IMG/VR virus record: IMGVR_UViG_3300033146_005660
Location: 1-57,058 of that record
Length of the DNA stretch: 57,058 nucleotides
Source: a virus
Direction: 5' to 3' (one strand)
The translations under genes and the position numbers were made by a program. Within the stretch, counting starts at the first letter, position 1. Every line of letters starts with the position of its first letter. Below, in pieces: positions 41,540 through 50,652 of the stretch. The notes under the pieces are model-generated. The model was given only the letters and a program-made list of their open reading frames with translations. It did no database searches and was not told the DNA's origin.

Positions 41540-41883
41540 TATTCGGCCAGTTTGACGGCGACCGCAGGGTATCCTTGGCCGGTAACTTTTTTAGCCTTGC
41601 TCATGGCGATCTCTCTCCGCTTATTGACCTGCCTCTTTCGATACGAGGCGATGTCGGAGATGGCCATGGCCTGCTCATGCTTGTATCCGCTTGACAGACC
41701 CTCTTGGGCCGCCTGAGCAATCTCGATTTGTTCCGGAGTGCAGATTCCGTTGACTACCAAGAGGTTCGCAAGTCTTTGCTCGATGCTTGAATTCTCCTGC
41801 TCGTCAATGGCGTTGCATAATTGCTTATTGGTGATGGCTCCCATTTTTACTAGAACCTCACCAAGGGTTGATCTGCTCATCAC
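41539..41883 (-). CDS. Protein with MshEN/GspE-N-like repeats (114 aa)
   Basis: Two repeats in the first 75 residues (LGEVLVKMGAITNKQLCNAI, then LANLLVVNGICTPEQIEIA) match the N-terminal domain of type II secretion and type IV pilus ATPases (MshEN). The ATPase part is absent. In some hosts this domain binds cyclic di-GMP. It could be a tail adaptor of bacterial origin. Confidence 0.6.
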   Translation of the reverse strand: MMSRSTLGEVLVKMGAITNKQLCNAIDEQENSSIEQRLANLLVVNGICTPEQIEIAQAAQEGLSSGYKHEQAMAISDIASYRKRQVNKRREIAMSKAKKVTGQGYPAVAVKLAE

Positions 41884-42131
41884 ATTCTCCTGTCGAGAGT
41901 CTTTTCTAACATCTCGATGGACTTTGCGTGGTTGATGTCGGCGCGTATCGACTCGTTTGAGAGCTCGATAAGCTTCTCCGAAAGCTTATCGTTCCTTGAA
42001 CGTTCCTCGGCAATAGATTTGCCATGAGACCTCCTATCGAGCACGTACAAGATAACGAAAATGGCCGCAACGAGAAATCCCCCACCATACTGAGCGAGAG
42101 CCCCGACAGTCTTAACAAGGGCTGTTTCCAT
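41880..42131 (-). CDS. Small membrane coiled-coil protein (83 aa)
   Basis: One transmembrane helix (GGGFLVAAIFVILYVLD) near the N-terminus, then a charged coiled coil. It overlaps the downstream gene by 4 bp. Possibly lysis-related or virion-anchoring. Confidence 0.6.
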   Translation of the reverse strand: METALVKTVGALAQYGGGFLVAAIFVILYVLDRRSHGKSIAEERSRNDKLSEKLIELSNESIRADINHAKSIEMLEKTLDRRM

Positions 42132-42146
42132 AAGGGGTTCGTCTTT

Positions 42147-42431
42147 CTATCTAAGGGAGTCGATGTAATCGACGTCATGGATCACATTCCAGCAAAGTTT
42201 TAATTCAGCATCGTATAGCGCGTCGATGTCCTCTCTGCTTATGCTTTTAATGTCATCAAGGCTCATACCTCTCGATCCTGCAATCTCTTTAACAAGATCG
42301 ATCTGGGTTTCCATTCTCTTGTCAAGGTTGTCGATCATTGGGCATCTCTGGTAGCATCTCCTGAGGTATTTTATTCGTCCCTCGACATCAGGTGGCGGAA
42401 CGCACCTCAGCGATGCAAACTCGCTAGTCAT
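42147..42431 (-). CDS. Small hypothetical protein (94 aa)
   Basis: Not recognised. The start at 42431 overlaps the upstream stop (AATGACTAG). Contains three cysteines in the first half (RCVPPPD, RRCYQRC) and a helical C-terminus. Confidence 0.55.
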   Translation of the reverse strand: MTSEFASLRCVPPPDVEGRIKYLRRCYQRCPMIDNLDKRMETQIDLVKEIAGSRGMSLDDIKSISREDIDALYDAELKLCWNVIHDVDYIDSLR

Positions 42432-42951
42432 TGTCAACACCAACGACCTTGAAAGCACTCGCCTTGCCTATGATCTTGAACAAATCCCCTGGAGATGTGG
42501 TTTCTGGATCGATATCCGTAACATACGGAGATCCGGCTTCCTGAAGAAATCTCACAACGGCCTCTGAACACATGAGCTTCTTGGGTGTTCTCGAGGGCCG
42601 CAACGTGAATTTCGACGATATCCATTTGGACACCCACCTCTTTATTCCGGAAAGACCGGCACTGAACCAATCATACCGCTTGCCAATACTTTTGGCCATA
42701 CTGCGTAAGGGGGCAGACATGTCGAGATCGGTCTCGAATTCTGCTACGAGTATGTTTTCCGAGATCCATCGGTGCCATGGTCTGATCTCGTATCCCCACC
42801 ATTCGGCCTGCATGACCATCTTCATCTCAAGCGTCTCGTCATAGAACGATATCCAGGCATGACTGCATCGCGCTCCAGTCACCCAGCGTATGACTCGGCT
42901 CATGAATTTCCCGGTCGTCGAGAATCCAACAGTTATGGCAATTTTATCCAT
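42424..42951 (-). CDS. Permuted papain-like (YiiX/NlpC-P60 type) enzyme (175 aa)
   Basis: Opening IAITVGFSTTGKFMSRVIRW, then CSHAWI with the conserved His, and a later MCSEAVVRFL with the likely catalytic Cys, in the His-first order of permuted NlpC/P60 (YiiX/YebB) enzymes. It could cleave peptides, amides or thioesters. Start 42951 overlaps the stop of the DUF5661-like gene. It lies among tail genes, so it may be delivered with the virion. Confidence 0.65.
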   Translation of the reverse strand: MDKIAITVGFSTTGKFMSRVIRWVTGARCSHAWISFYDETLEMKMVMQAEWWGYEIRPWHRWISENILVAEFETDLDMSAPLRSMAKSIGKRYDWFSAGLSGIKRWVSKWISSKFTLRPSRTPKKLMCSEAVVRFLQEAGSPYVTDIDPETTSPGDLFKIIGKASAFKVVGVDND

Positions 42952-43225
42952 TGGGCAGGTTCCCTGAAATCTTTGCGATCTCTTCGTGGAATCCGACGAG
43001 AAACGAGTTTTTCTCGAGACGATTTTCCATCTTCTCAAGGGCGGTGTAGTAGCTCGGGTGCTCCTCGAGGTGGTCTTTTGCGATTTCCTTGGCTGTCCTT
43101 TTGGACGATGTGTGCTCGCGCTCGACACGAATCCCCCGTCGAAGCTGTTTACGAGGATATTGACCGTCAGGCTTGCCATCAGCAAGGCCGCCCATGATAG
43201 CCTCCGGCCTTTTCCTCAAGATCAT
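42944..43225 (-). CDS. DUF5661-like protein ending in the phage tag motif (93 aa)
   Basis: GGLADGKPD, KQLRRGIRVEREHT, AKEIAKDHLEEHPSYY match DUF5661, a small helical domain of unknown function. The C-terminal tail NSFLVGFHEEIAKISG resembles the N-terminal tag FLNGFSDELEKVSG of four other proteins. Start 43225 overlaps the upstream stop (ATGA); an internal ATG at 43195 is an alternative. Confidence 0.65.
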   Translation of the reverse strand: MILRKRPEAIMGGLADGKPDGQYPRKQLRRGIRVEREHTSSKRTAKEIAKDHLEEHPSYYTALEKMENRLEKNSFLVGFHEEIAKISGNLPNG

Positions 43226-43512
43226 TTGGATCGTCCTTTTGACCATCGACCAACAAGAGCACCTGTAATCCATCCTATCCCATTCGATATAGGGTCGACC
43301 ACCCATGCATTGAGATCGCACTCAACAACAACCCATGCGTCTGTAAAATGACGTTGGAGGAAATACTCAACGCCCTCCCAGCCGTAGGACATCCCCACCC
43401 AAAGAAGAACATGGATCCACCACCTGGGTTCCCACTTGGAGTGAATCACCGATGCCAAGAAAAGAAAAAACGCAACATGTGGAAGAATCCACCAATCGAA
43501 TACGGAACTCAC
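43222..43512 (-). CDS. Small multi-pass membrane protein (96 aa)
   Basis: Trp-rich with two or three hydrophobic segments (ILPHVAFFLFLASVI, WIHVLLWVGMSYGW, ISNGIGWITGALVG). Not recognised. Coupled by 4-bp overlaps on both sides. Confidence 0.6.
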   Translation of the reverse strand: MSSVFDWWILPHVAFFLFLASVIHSKWEPRWWIHVLLWVGMSYGWEGVEYFLQRHFTDAWVVVECDLNAWVVDPISNGIGWITGALVGRWSKGRSK

Positions 43513-44282
43513 ACTTCCACCTCGGCGTAGACAGCAAAATGATCTGAGAGATCGTACATCCTCATCACGGCGGTTCGGTTACATGTGACATCCGTTGATG
43601 CCATAATGTAATCCATTCTCCCCTCGGCCTGATCGCTTGACCTCTTGTTGGACTTGTCCAGTGTGTAACCGGGGTCGGTCGACTCCTCTCGGTATAGGTC
43701 CCTGAGGTCCATGAGTCTCATCATTCGAAGATACTCGGCCGTCGGAGTTCCGGGATCTTCTTCTGCGAGAATGTTCATGTCCCCCATAACGAGGGTTGGG
43801 TATGGCTGGTAGGATGAGACAGCAGCAAGCTTGGATACCTGCTTTCGTCTGATCTCGCTGTATTCCCCCTCGTCCCCGTAGTCAGCCTGCAGGTGCGTAT
43901 TCAGCACGTAGATGATGTCACCCTGGACATCTATCGTCACGCCAACCACGCCCTTCTGCGCCAAGGAATCTGCGCCCGAGCTATTCAGGTAGGGGACAAA
44001 CCTTTGGGAGTTTACCGGGTACTTGGATGCCAGGAATAACCCGCTGTCTTGGCGAATACTCCATGGTACATCCCCTTTGTCCACGATGTACCCGTAGGTC
44101 ATCGACAGATAATGGAAAAGTGCATCGCGAATGTCCTCGTCGAACACCTCCTGGAGACACACGATGTCAGGGTCGAGCTCGACGATTGCCTCGGAGATTC
44201 CCTTGGCCCGGAGAAGATCGCTGGACCCCCCGCCTATTGGACCGGGAAGCATCTTCACGTTCCATGTGAGAACGCTAATCAT
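43509..44282 (-). CDS. EEP-fold hydrolase, neutral sphingomyelinase-like (257 aa)
   Basis: ISVLTWNVKMLPGP, DPDIVCLQEVFD, NTHLQADYGD, VMGDMNI and LSDHFAVYAEV are the ordered motifs of the endonuclease/exonuclease/phosphatase superfamily, with catalytic Asn, Glu, His/Asp, Asp-x-Asn and the final Asp-His. The NTHLQA and WNVxxLP forms point to the neutral sphingomyelinase branch, not DNase. No signal peptide. Start 44282 overlaps the upstream stop (ATGA). A virion-borne phosphodiesterase acting on envelope lipid is possible. Confidence 0.75.
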   Translation of the reverse strand: MISVLTWNVKMLPGPIGGGSSDLLRAKGISEAIVELDPDIVCLQEVFDEDIRDALFHYLSMTYGYIVDKGDVPWSIRQDSGLFLASKYPVNSQRFVPYLNSSGADSLAQKGVVGVTIDVQGDIIYVLNTHLQADYGDEGEYSEIRRKQVSKLAAVSSYQPYPTLVMGDMNILAEEDPGTPTAEYLRMMRLMDLRDLYREESTDPGYTLDKSNKRSSDQAEGRMDYIMASTDVTCNRTAVMRMYDLSDHFAVYAEVEV

Positions 44283-45388
44283 GGTGTCACGTAGTCCGGG
44301 TCGTCTACTTCCCGGCAATAGCACGTGACGGTCCCGAACTCCCCGTCAACGGGAATGTCCCGGTGGATAGACACGCGGAGTTCAGCCTGCAAGGACGACG
44401 GCAGGGGCTTGTTTGAAAGGTAATCAAACGGGAATACAGACGCAGGATAGCGGAGCCCTCGTTTGGTTCCACCGATGGCCTGCACGGTGCCCGTTCCTCT
44501 GTTTCCTTCATTGAGGAAGTCCTTCATGTGCTTGTAGATAACCGTCTCACCTGGGATCGGCATCCAACTGTACACGGGATGATTAATCCATGGTGCAAAC
44601 TTAATGTCCTCAATCATGATAATGCCCTGAGAAAACTGGATTTCCGTGTCGGAGATAAGAAGAGTCTTCCCCGGAGTTGGTCGCATGTACCATGTCGACC
44701 CGTTGGCATAATTGTAGGTAGCAGTGACGACGGCGCTTGCCCCCACGGACCCCATGCCGACATCATGGTCACAGTTGTAGTAGTTTGGCCACGAAAGGGA
44801 TATTTCTCCGTGAACGTAGTCAACAATGTAGTCAACGCCCTCCACCTTTGAAATGCCATCAACCTTCACGTCGACAGTAAATGGTCCATTTGGCCACATG
44901 GCTACATTGTGAACAATGTCGTTTTCTCGTGTGACCCGACCGTGTGTAAGGTCGATCCAATACTTGAAGTCGGAGCGAAAATGAATGCCATCATTCAATG
45001 GACACCCAAGGACCTCGTTGATAACCCGTTTTGAATCTCCATACCAGGTCGTTGGGTCACAGAAGTCATGACTGGCCTTGATGAGCCCGCCACCCGTTGG
45101 CTTGAGGGTCTCCACGGGAATGTTCCCCATGACCGACAAGGGCATCTGCTTGAAATACCCACGAACGAGGTCAATGGCGTCCGTAACCGAAAGGTCGTTG
45201 GTTCCGTCATTGAGGACGTACTTGTCCGTCCCTTTCCCAAGGGCTTCAACAAGCTGGGAGCTTGATCCTATTTGGGAGCTTGACCACGACGTTGCAATAT
45301 CAAATTCGTCGCTTGCCGGAATGGAAATTCCAGGGTCTTGGTCGTCGAGCTTGAGTTCCGATGACGTGAGGTTTTTTAGTAGTCTCAT
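44279..45388 (-). CDS. Tail/baseplate protein (369 aa)
   Basis: Not assigned. Mainly beta, with motifs of tail proteins (GVDYIVDYVHGEISLSWPNY, a common attachment-domain pattern). It follows a small coiled-coil gene and precedes the EEP hydrolase with a 4-bp overlap. Confidence 0.6.
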   Translation of the reverse strand: MRLLKNLTSSELKLDDQDPGISIPASDEFDIATSWSSSQIGSSSQLVEALGKGTDKYVLNDGTNDLSVTDAIDLVRGYFKQMPLSVMGNIPVETLKPTGGGLIKASHDFCDPTTWYGDSKRVINEVLGCPLNDGIHFRSDFKYWIDLTHGRVTRENDIVHNVAMWPNGPFTVDVKVDGISKVEGVDYIVDYVHGEISLSWPNYYNCDHDVGMGSVGASAVVTATYNYANGSTWYMRPTPGKTLLISDTEIQFSQGIIMIEDIKFAPWINHPVYSWMPIPGETVIYKHMKDFLNEGNRGTGTVQAIGGTKRGLRYPASVFPFDYLSNKPLPSSLQAELRVSIHRDIPVDGEFGTVTCYCREVDDPDYVTP

Positions 45389-45399
45389 TGACGTGTGTC

Positions 45400-45603
45400 C
45401 TACGCGCTGAATTTGTTGTTTGTCCTGCCGGGGTGCTCCCAGGCAGACAATCTCTTGTGAGCTAGATCGAGCTGTTTCTCGGACTCCTCGAGCTTCTTTC
45501 TCAGATCGTCAATTTCACCGGACATCTCCGAGGCCGCCCGTATGGTTGCGACGAGCTGACCCTCGGTTACCCACCTACCTGGCCGCATCAGTCGATTCAT
45601 CAC
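45400..45603 (-). CDS. Small coiled-coil protein (67 aa)
   Basis: After a basic start (MNRLMRPGRWVTEGQ), a heptad-rich coiled coil (EIDDLRKKLEESEKQLDLA). The start overlaps the upstream stop by 4 bp. Probably a fibre accessory or chaperone. Confidence 0.6.
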   Translation of the reverse strand: MMNRLMRPGRWVTEGQLVATIRAASEMSGEIDDLRKKLEESEKQLDLAHKRLSAWEHPGRTNNKFSA

Positions 45604-46928
45604 GCTCGACCTCCGATGATTTCAACCCAGTCCAGGTACGTGTACCTATTAGAGCTTCCGCCCGTTGTCTCCTGGTAGAAAGCGACCTCGAGTGAATTGG
45701 ACGGAATGTTCGTTGTGATCGTGGCGACGAGGGTGTCATCGATATAGAACTTCACCTGTCCGGATACGGCCTCAATCCTGTACGTGTGCCAGTTGGAGTC
45801 CGCGGAAACTCCCGTGTCTACCGTTGTATCTGTACCTCCGTCCTTGGCGATGGCCTGCCAGTTACCCGAGGCGCTTCGCGAGAGCATGACGTAGTCGTCG
45901 TTCGACCAATACGCAAGACCAAGCTCCGTGTAGGAGTTTGTCAAATCCGAGCACTTGACACGGGTCTCGAACTCGAAGCCCGAGGACACAGCCAACTGGC
46001 GTCTTCCGCCGAGGTAGAGATCGCAGGATCTTCCGTTAGAGGACCCGGAGCGTATGCGGAGCTGACCACCGATGTAGTTTCCGCTCGGTATGGCCACGGA
46101 GGACCCTGGGCCGCTCGTCGACGTTTTCCAGATGCGATTGTCTATCCGGTATCCCTCGAAGTCGTCCCATAGATAGAACTTGCTCTTGTCCCTTCGAACA
46201 TGGAGGTGAAACTGGTCAACGTCGTCATCCTGGTCACCATCCAGAAGGATATCCAGGTGGGCATCCGACCTCGATCCGCCCACCGTAAGCATCGAAGGGG
46301 AGTGTTTCTCGTTGCCATGGATGGCCGTACCGCCCGTGTCCGATCTCCAGACCCACGGTGCCGAGCTCGCATACTGAATCCATTGAACGCCATCCTCTTT
46401 GTTCGTTGTCGTTAACCCGTCCGCGGGGGAACTGAACGACCACGCCGATTCGTCGTATTCAGCGATCTCGCCATCGTGTCCAACGAAAACGCCAGTCGGA
46501 GTTCCGTAAACAAGAACGCGACAACCGCTATCAGGAGAGCTTGGCGGGCCGGCTTGCACGTGGTCCACAGGCTCGGCCCACGACTTGTTCGACGTCGCAG
46601 CATCGAGCTCTGACCTCTTGACGGGAGGGTCGCCCGGCTCGATAGAGGCCGTAGAGACCGCCGCACTCTCCGAAGGAGAAAGCTCTCCTGCATACATCCC
46701 GGGAGCACTAAAGATCTGTATTCTCCCGCTCTCCGTACTCGTCAGGTGTACCGTCAATGAGTTCAAAGGGTCCGACTTGTCCAGAACGATGCTCTCCACG
46801 TACTCATCGGCAACTTCTGAATCGACAATGACTTGGACGAAAACGCGCCTTCCCTGACTGTGAATCACGTTGACGATGTCGGAGTCAAAGAACTCATGGA
46901 CATACAAAAGGCCTGGTGCAAAAGCCAT
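45600..46928 (-). CDS. Tail protein with C-terminal LamG/ConA-like lectin domain (442 aa)
   Basis: The C-terminal about 190 residues (WDDFEGYRIDNRIWKTST onward, WHTYRIEAVSGQVKFYIDD, YLDWVEI) form a concanavalin A-like jelly roll typical of laminin-G and sugar-binding domains. The N-terminal part is a beta-rich fibre base. Likely a receptor-binding protein. Start 46928 overlaps the upstream stop (TAATGG). Confidence 0.7.
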   Translation of the reverse strand: MAFAPGLLYVHEFFDSDIVNVIHSQGRRVFVQVIVDSEVADEYVESIVLDKSDPLNSLTVHLTSTESGRIQIFSAPGMYAGELSPSESAAVSTASIEPGDPPVKRSELDAATSNKSWAEPVDHVQAGPPSSPDSGCRVLVYGTPTGVFVGHDGEIAEYDESAWSFSSPADGLTTTNKEDGVQWIQYASSAPWVWRSDTGGTAIHGNEKHSPSMLTVGGSRSDAHLDILLDGDQDDDVDQFHLHVRRDKSKFYLWDDFEGYRIDNRIWKTSTSGPGSSVAIPSGNYIGGQLRIRSGSSNGRSCDLYLGGRRQLAVSSGFEFETRVKCSDLTNSYTELGLAYWSNDDYVMLSRSASGNWQAIAKDGGTDTTVDTGVSADSNWHTYRIEAVSGQVKFYIDDTLVATITTNIPSNSLEVAFYQETTGGSSNRYTYLDWVEIIGGRA

Positions 46929-49900
46929 TATGCGTGACCTCCCTGTGTCCACATAACACCAATAACTTCGAAGGATACGACAACCGGGTTAGCGTTGTCG
47001 GGTCCATCGTTGTCCATCTCTAAACGAAGCATCATCATGTCCCCCTCGTAGTAGTCGCTGACATCAAAAGGCCCAAAGGTGAGTTCCTGTAACTTCCCCA
47101 GAACCTGATCAACGTTGAGCTCCGAACTCGTCTGTGCCGCCTTCGCCGTTACAGCCTCCGTATTAGAGAGCGACCGCGCAACAGGCGTCTCTCCGCCAGA
47201 CGGGTCAGCCTCCAAAACACCGGACACCTCTACCGGAAGGAAGCTGCACAGCCAATCAATATCCTGTGCGGTCTTGTCGCCGTAGTACGTAAACTTAATG
47301 TACCAAGGACAGCTCGTGCACACCCCCCTGGGAAGGGAAAACTGAATATAGATCCCGTCACCATTCCCATCAAAACGGCTGTTCTTGACCTTATGTGACC
47401 ACCCATCAGGAGCTGTACCTGATCCCACATTGAAGCTCCCGTTGCTTACGCCGCCTGACTCACCAAACACATTTCCGGCCGCTACAACTGTTTGCGTAAA
47501 TCTGGCAACTCCATGGAGCTCCGTGTGCCCGTCAGACATGATCTCCAGTCTGCTGGGAGATATCTTAAACTGCTCAAATACCGGAGCAGTAGTTAGCGCC
47601 GTCTTGATACGCAGACGCAACCAATAACACTGCGAACCGGATATGGACTTCTTAGTCCACGAGAACACAGAAGGATCCTTGTTTATCCCAAAACGCAGGT
47701 GTTCGAGAGAATTAGCACGGAGGAAGATCTCATTCGCATACCTGTAGTGTTCTTCTACGCTAGTGGCGAACGATCCAATCTCGGTCCAATCCGTCCCATC
47801 CCAATACTCTACGGCAAAGCTATCGTGGGTGTGCCCAGCAGAGACCGCCGCTGCAGTAGTCTGCTTAACCATCAGACCAAACCACTTTAGTCTATCGGCC
47901 CCGTCTGTAAGTACTGAACCTATCAAGATGGAATAGCCTACGCCCGTTCCCTGAAACGTAAAAGTCGATCCTGATGCGCTAGCGGCATCATCCGTCACGC
48001 TGGTTATGTTTCCTCCATCGGCAGTAGAGGACGTGAAGCTATTCGTAGTGAATACCCGCATCCCACGCGTATAAGCATCGCCCTCCCCTAAAGAAGATCT
48101 CCTACCTAGCTCAGGTATTCCTACGTGGAGAGAAGTCTGTACCTCTAGCGCGGAGTTCTCCTCTTCCTCATCCTGCACAACTAAATTTATGTTAGACCAC
48201 CCCAGGGCGTACACTCGATCTTTACGAATCCTCCCGCCATTTATGACGATCTCAGAATTAGCGTCCATTTGTCGAATGTCGAAGGTAGAGGAATTACGGC
48301 ACTCTAAGGACGTGCCAGTTATCTTAGTCCCAGAGTCGTTAACCTGGACGCCGTACGTAACGCCGTCCAGGGTCACTCCCATGAAATAGATCTTTCCTCC
48401 GCTTTGTGCTTCCAGGCCATTGGAACAGTTGGCAGCACCTGAGTTGTGCAGCCACAACTCGCCGTTGTTGGAGTACGCAAAATGCAACGCATAGGATAGC
48501 ATGCCCGACGCATTCACCTTTCCGGTTCCCGCAGCATACAGGGCGTACGTTACCGTACTCTCCGCCTTACAGCTCTCCACGATCAAGTTACCCGAGCCAT
48601 ACATACAGGCAAAGGCCCTATTGACGTTTCTGGCCGTTACACCAGAAACATAGGCAGGACCTACAGACGTGTAGATCCCGCTCGTGTGAAGCGGACCGTC
48701 CACCGTAAGATCGCTCACCCTCGAGTTAGCCACGCACTGGATGTTGTACGTATTCCAGTCCCCAGAAGCCTGGATTACGACGGACTTCTCTTCCACACCC
48801 CTCAACTCAACGTACGACTTCATTACTATGGCGGACTCTACGTACACCCCGGGGTACACCAAGATCGTGTAAGGCTTAGACACCGTTGCGTCTGTTATTG
48901 ACGAGATGGCAGAAACGACGCTAGTGAAATCGGCGACCGTGACTACTTGCGCCGGGGCGCCCGGCGTTCCTCCAACAACGGTCGTTCCACTTCGTCTGAG
49001 AAATTGACCGTCGGAGATGGAACCGAGAGTGAGAAGAGTAGGACCAGAAGTCTCGCGAAGGCCTCTAACATCAGGATCAGGGTAGGTACCACCAAGCTGA
49101 CCAGCAGCAGATCCCGATGGCGGAAACGACGTTGGGAGTTGATGCGCATGGTCAGACCTTGACAGCGTGGACGCCGATCCCTCCTGGTTTGTTCCACCAG
49201 CAGCGAGGGTGATAGGCGCCGCCGTTGTAATATCGTGTTTATGGTCCGCCCTGGCGGCCTCAGACGCTGCTCCGACAGCCGCCGTGGCTTTTGTGACATC
49301 CTGTGGTGCAGAGCTCGTGAGCGGTGTATTTGTCGCGTTGTCGGCAATCCCGTCGAGCTTTGCTCCGTCAACAGAGAGATCGCGCCCATCGACAGTACCC
49401 GATGTGGCAATGTTTCCGGAGTCATCAATAGTGACCGAGGAATCTTGGACAACTTTTCCCGTGGTTCCATCGAACCGTACAACCGCGTTGTCCGTCGAAC
49501 TACCCGGACCCGTGACATCACCCGTCCCCGTTGGATACTGGTACCACGATGTCCCATCGTAGATCCAATGCGATCCGTCGTCCGTCTGAATCGCCTCGTC
49601 GCCCTCCTGCACTGTTAACGCAAGTCGCGCCGCGGCGTCGGCAACAACGTGCACTTCAGGGAGTGCCGATGCAGGTATCTGAGCCGTGGGAACCTTTCCA
49701 GACGCATCCAGGGAGGCCACGCCGTTGGCGGCTCCCTTTTCGGATGACTGGATCGCACCATCGATCTTGGCCTTGTCCGCTGCGCTCGCAAACCCGGCCG
49801 AGGATGTCGTAGCAACAGAGTGGAGAGAACCTCCAGACCTAGATCCGTGGGTAGAATCAGAGACTTCAGACGACGCGTCAAGTCCTGCATAACCGTTGGC

Positions 49901-50206
49901 AGCACCCTTCTCGGTGCGGAGTTGATATTGAGTGTGGTCGTCGTCTAACAGCCCCGAGAGGGTCCCATGATCTACGGACGAGGCATCGACACCAACGGAG
50001 TCCCATGCGGTGTTTCCGGTGTTCCTCTTGTAGAGGATCATGGTGTCCGTTCGAAGGAACAGCTCGTCGGCCTCTGGCGAGGCTGGAAACGATGTGCCAA
50101 ACGGAATGCTAAGAACACCCCCGTTGTCCCTATCGAAGTACCACGCCCCCGTTATGGTCTTGTCTGAGCTGTCCTCGACGTAAACTACGGACACACCTGA
50201 TGTCAT
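46928..50206 (-). CDS. Tail fibre with parallel beta-helix (1092 aa)
   Basis: An N-terminal virion-attachment region contains DHGTLSGLLDDDHTQY, a common phage fibre motif. A middle has repeats of pyocin-fibre type (RADHKHDIT, SRSDHAHQLPTS). A right-handed beta-helix follows (PYTILVYPGVYVESAIV, then many short strand turns), and the C-terminal domain is beta-rich. Likely trimeric and receptor-binding or polysaccharide-degrading. It overlaps the upstream gene by 4 bp. Confidence 0.85.
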   Translation of the reverse strand: MTSGVSVVYVEDSSDKTITGAWYFDRDNGGVLSIPFGTSFPASPEADELFLRTDTMILYKRNTGNTAWDSVGVDASSVDHGTLSGLLDDDHTQYQLRTEKGAANGYAGLDASSEVSDSTHGSRSGGSLHSVATTSSAGFASAADKAKIDGAIQSSEKGAANGVASLDASGKVPTAQIPASALPEVHVVADAAARLALTVQEGDEAIQTDDGSHWIYDGTSWYQYPTGTGDVTGPGSSTDNAVVRFDGTTGKVVQDSSVTIDDSGNIATSGTVDGRDLSVDGAKLDGIADNATNTPLTSSAPQDVTKATAAVGAASEAARADHKHDITTAAPITLAAGGTNQEGSASTLSRSDHAHQLPTSFPPSGSAAGQLGGTYPDPDVRGLRETSGPTLLTLGSISDGQFLRRSGTTVVGGTPGAPAQVVTVADFTSVVSAISSITDATVSKPYTILVYPGVYVESAIVMKSYVELRGVEEKSVVIQASGDWNTYNIQCVANSRVSDLTVDGPLHTSGIYTSVGPAYVSGVTARNVNRAFACMYGSGNLIVESCKAESTVTYALYAAGTGKVNASGMLSYALHFAYSNNGELWLHNSGAANCSNGLEAQSGGKIYFMGVTLDGVTYGVQVNDSGTKITGTSLECRNSSTFDIRQMDANSEIVINGGRIRKDRVYALGWSNINLVVQDEEEENSALEVQTSLHVGIPELGRRSSLGEGDAYTRGMRVFTTNSFTSSTADGGNITSVTDDAASASGSTFTFQGTGVGYSILIGSVLTDGADRLKWFGLMVKQTTAAAVSAGHTHDSFAVEYWDGTDWTEIGSFATSVEEHYRYANEIFLRANSLEHLRFGINKDPSVFSWTKKSISGSQCYWLRLRIKTALTTAPVFEQFKISPSRLEIMSDGHTELHGVARFTQTVVAAGNVFGESGGVSNGSFNVGSGTAPDGWSHKVKNSRFDGNGDGIYIQFSLPRGVCTSCPWYIKFTYYGDKTAQDIDWLCSFLPVEVSGVLEADPSGGETPVARSLSNTEAVTAKAAQTSSELNVDQVLGKLQELTFGPFDVSDYYEGDMMMLRLEMDNDGPDNANPVVVSFEVIGVMWTQGGHA

Positions 50207-50652
50207 GACTTCACCCTGGTAATCGACGACACTCGACGCGAACCACCGATATACGTGAATGTCTCTGTGAGCGTTTGAACAACAGACCCTGAAGCATCAT
50301 ACTGGCGGGTAACGGCCTGTGTAAGCCTTGAGCCGGTGTAGGTCATGGCTATCTCGCGGATCTTCAAAGTCTTAGAGGAATCCGTCCACGTCGTTACGTT
50401 GACGATGCGTCGACCAGACCGAGTGATCTCGTCGTAAGATGACTCGTTTATGTCGTGAACGAGAGTGTCAAGCGTTTCGTGCTCGGGTTCTGTGATTCCG
50501 CTCGAGCTTGCCGTGAGGCTGTGCACCGCACCGTTTATAAACACGACAAGATCGTTGTTGTGCTTCCGGACCTGACCCTCGTTCGAAGGATCTCCCGCTG
50601 TCTCGGGGTCTAAGAAGAGAAGATCTCGTACAGTCTCATCCCTGACACTCAT
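50203..50652 (-). CDS. Tail fibre-associated protein (149 aa)
   Basis: Beta-rich, with a repeated strand pattern (IREIAMTYTGSRLTQAVT, QTLTETFTYIGGSRRVSSIT). N-terminus like other fibre connectors (LLFLDPETAGDPSNEGQV). Coupled to the fibre gene by 4 bp. Probably a connector. Confidence 0.6.
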   Translation of the reverse strand: MSVRDETVRDLLFLDPETAGDPSNEGQVRKHNNDLVVFINGAVHSLTASSSGITEPEHETLDTLVHDINESSYDEITRSGRRIVNVTTWTDSSKTLKIREIAMTYTGSRLTQAVTRQYDASGSVVQTLTETFTYIGGSRRVSSITRVKS

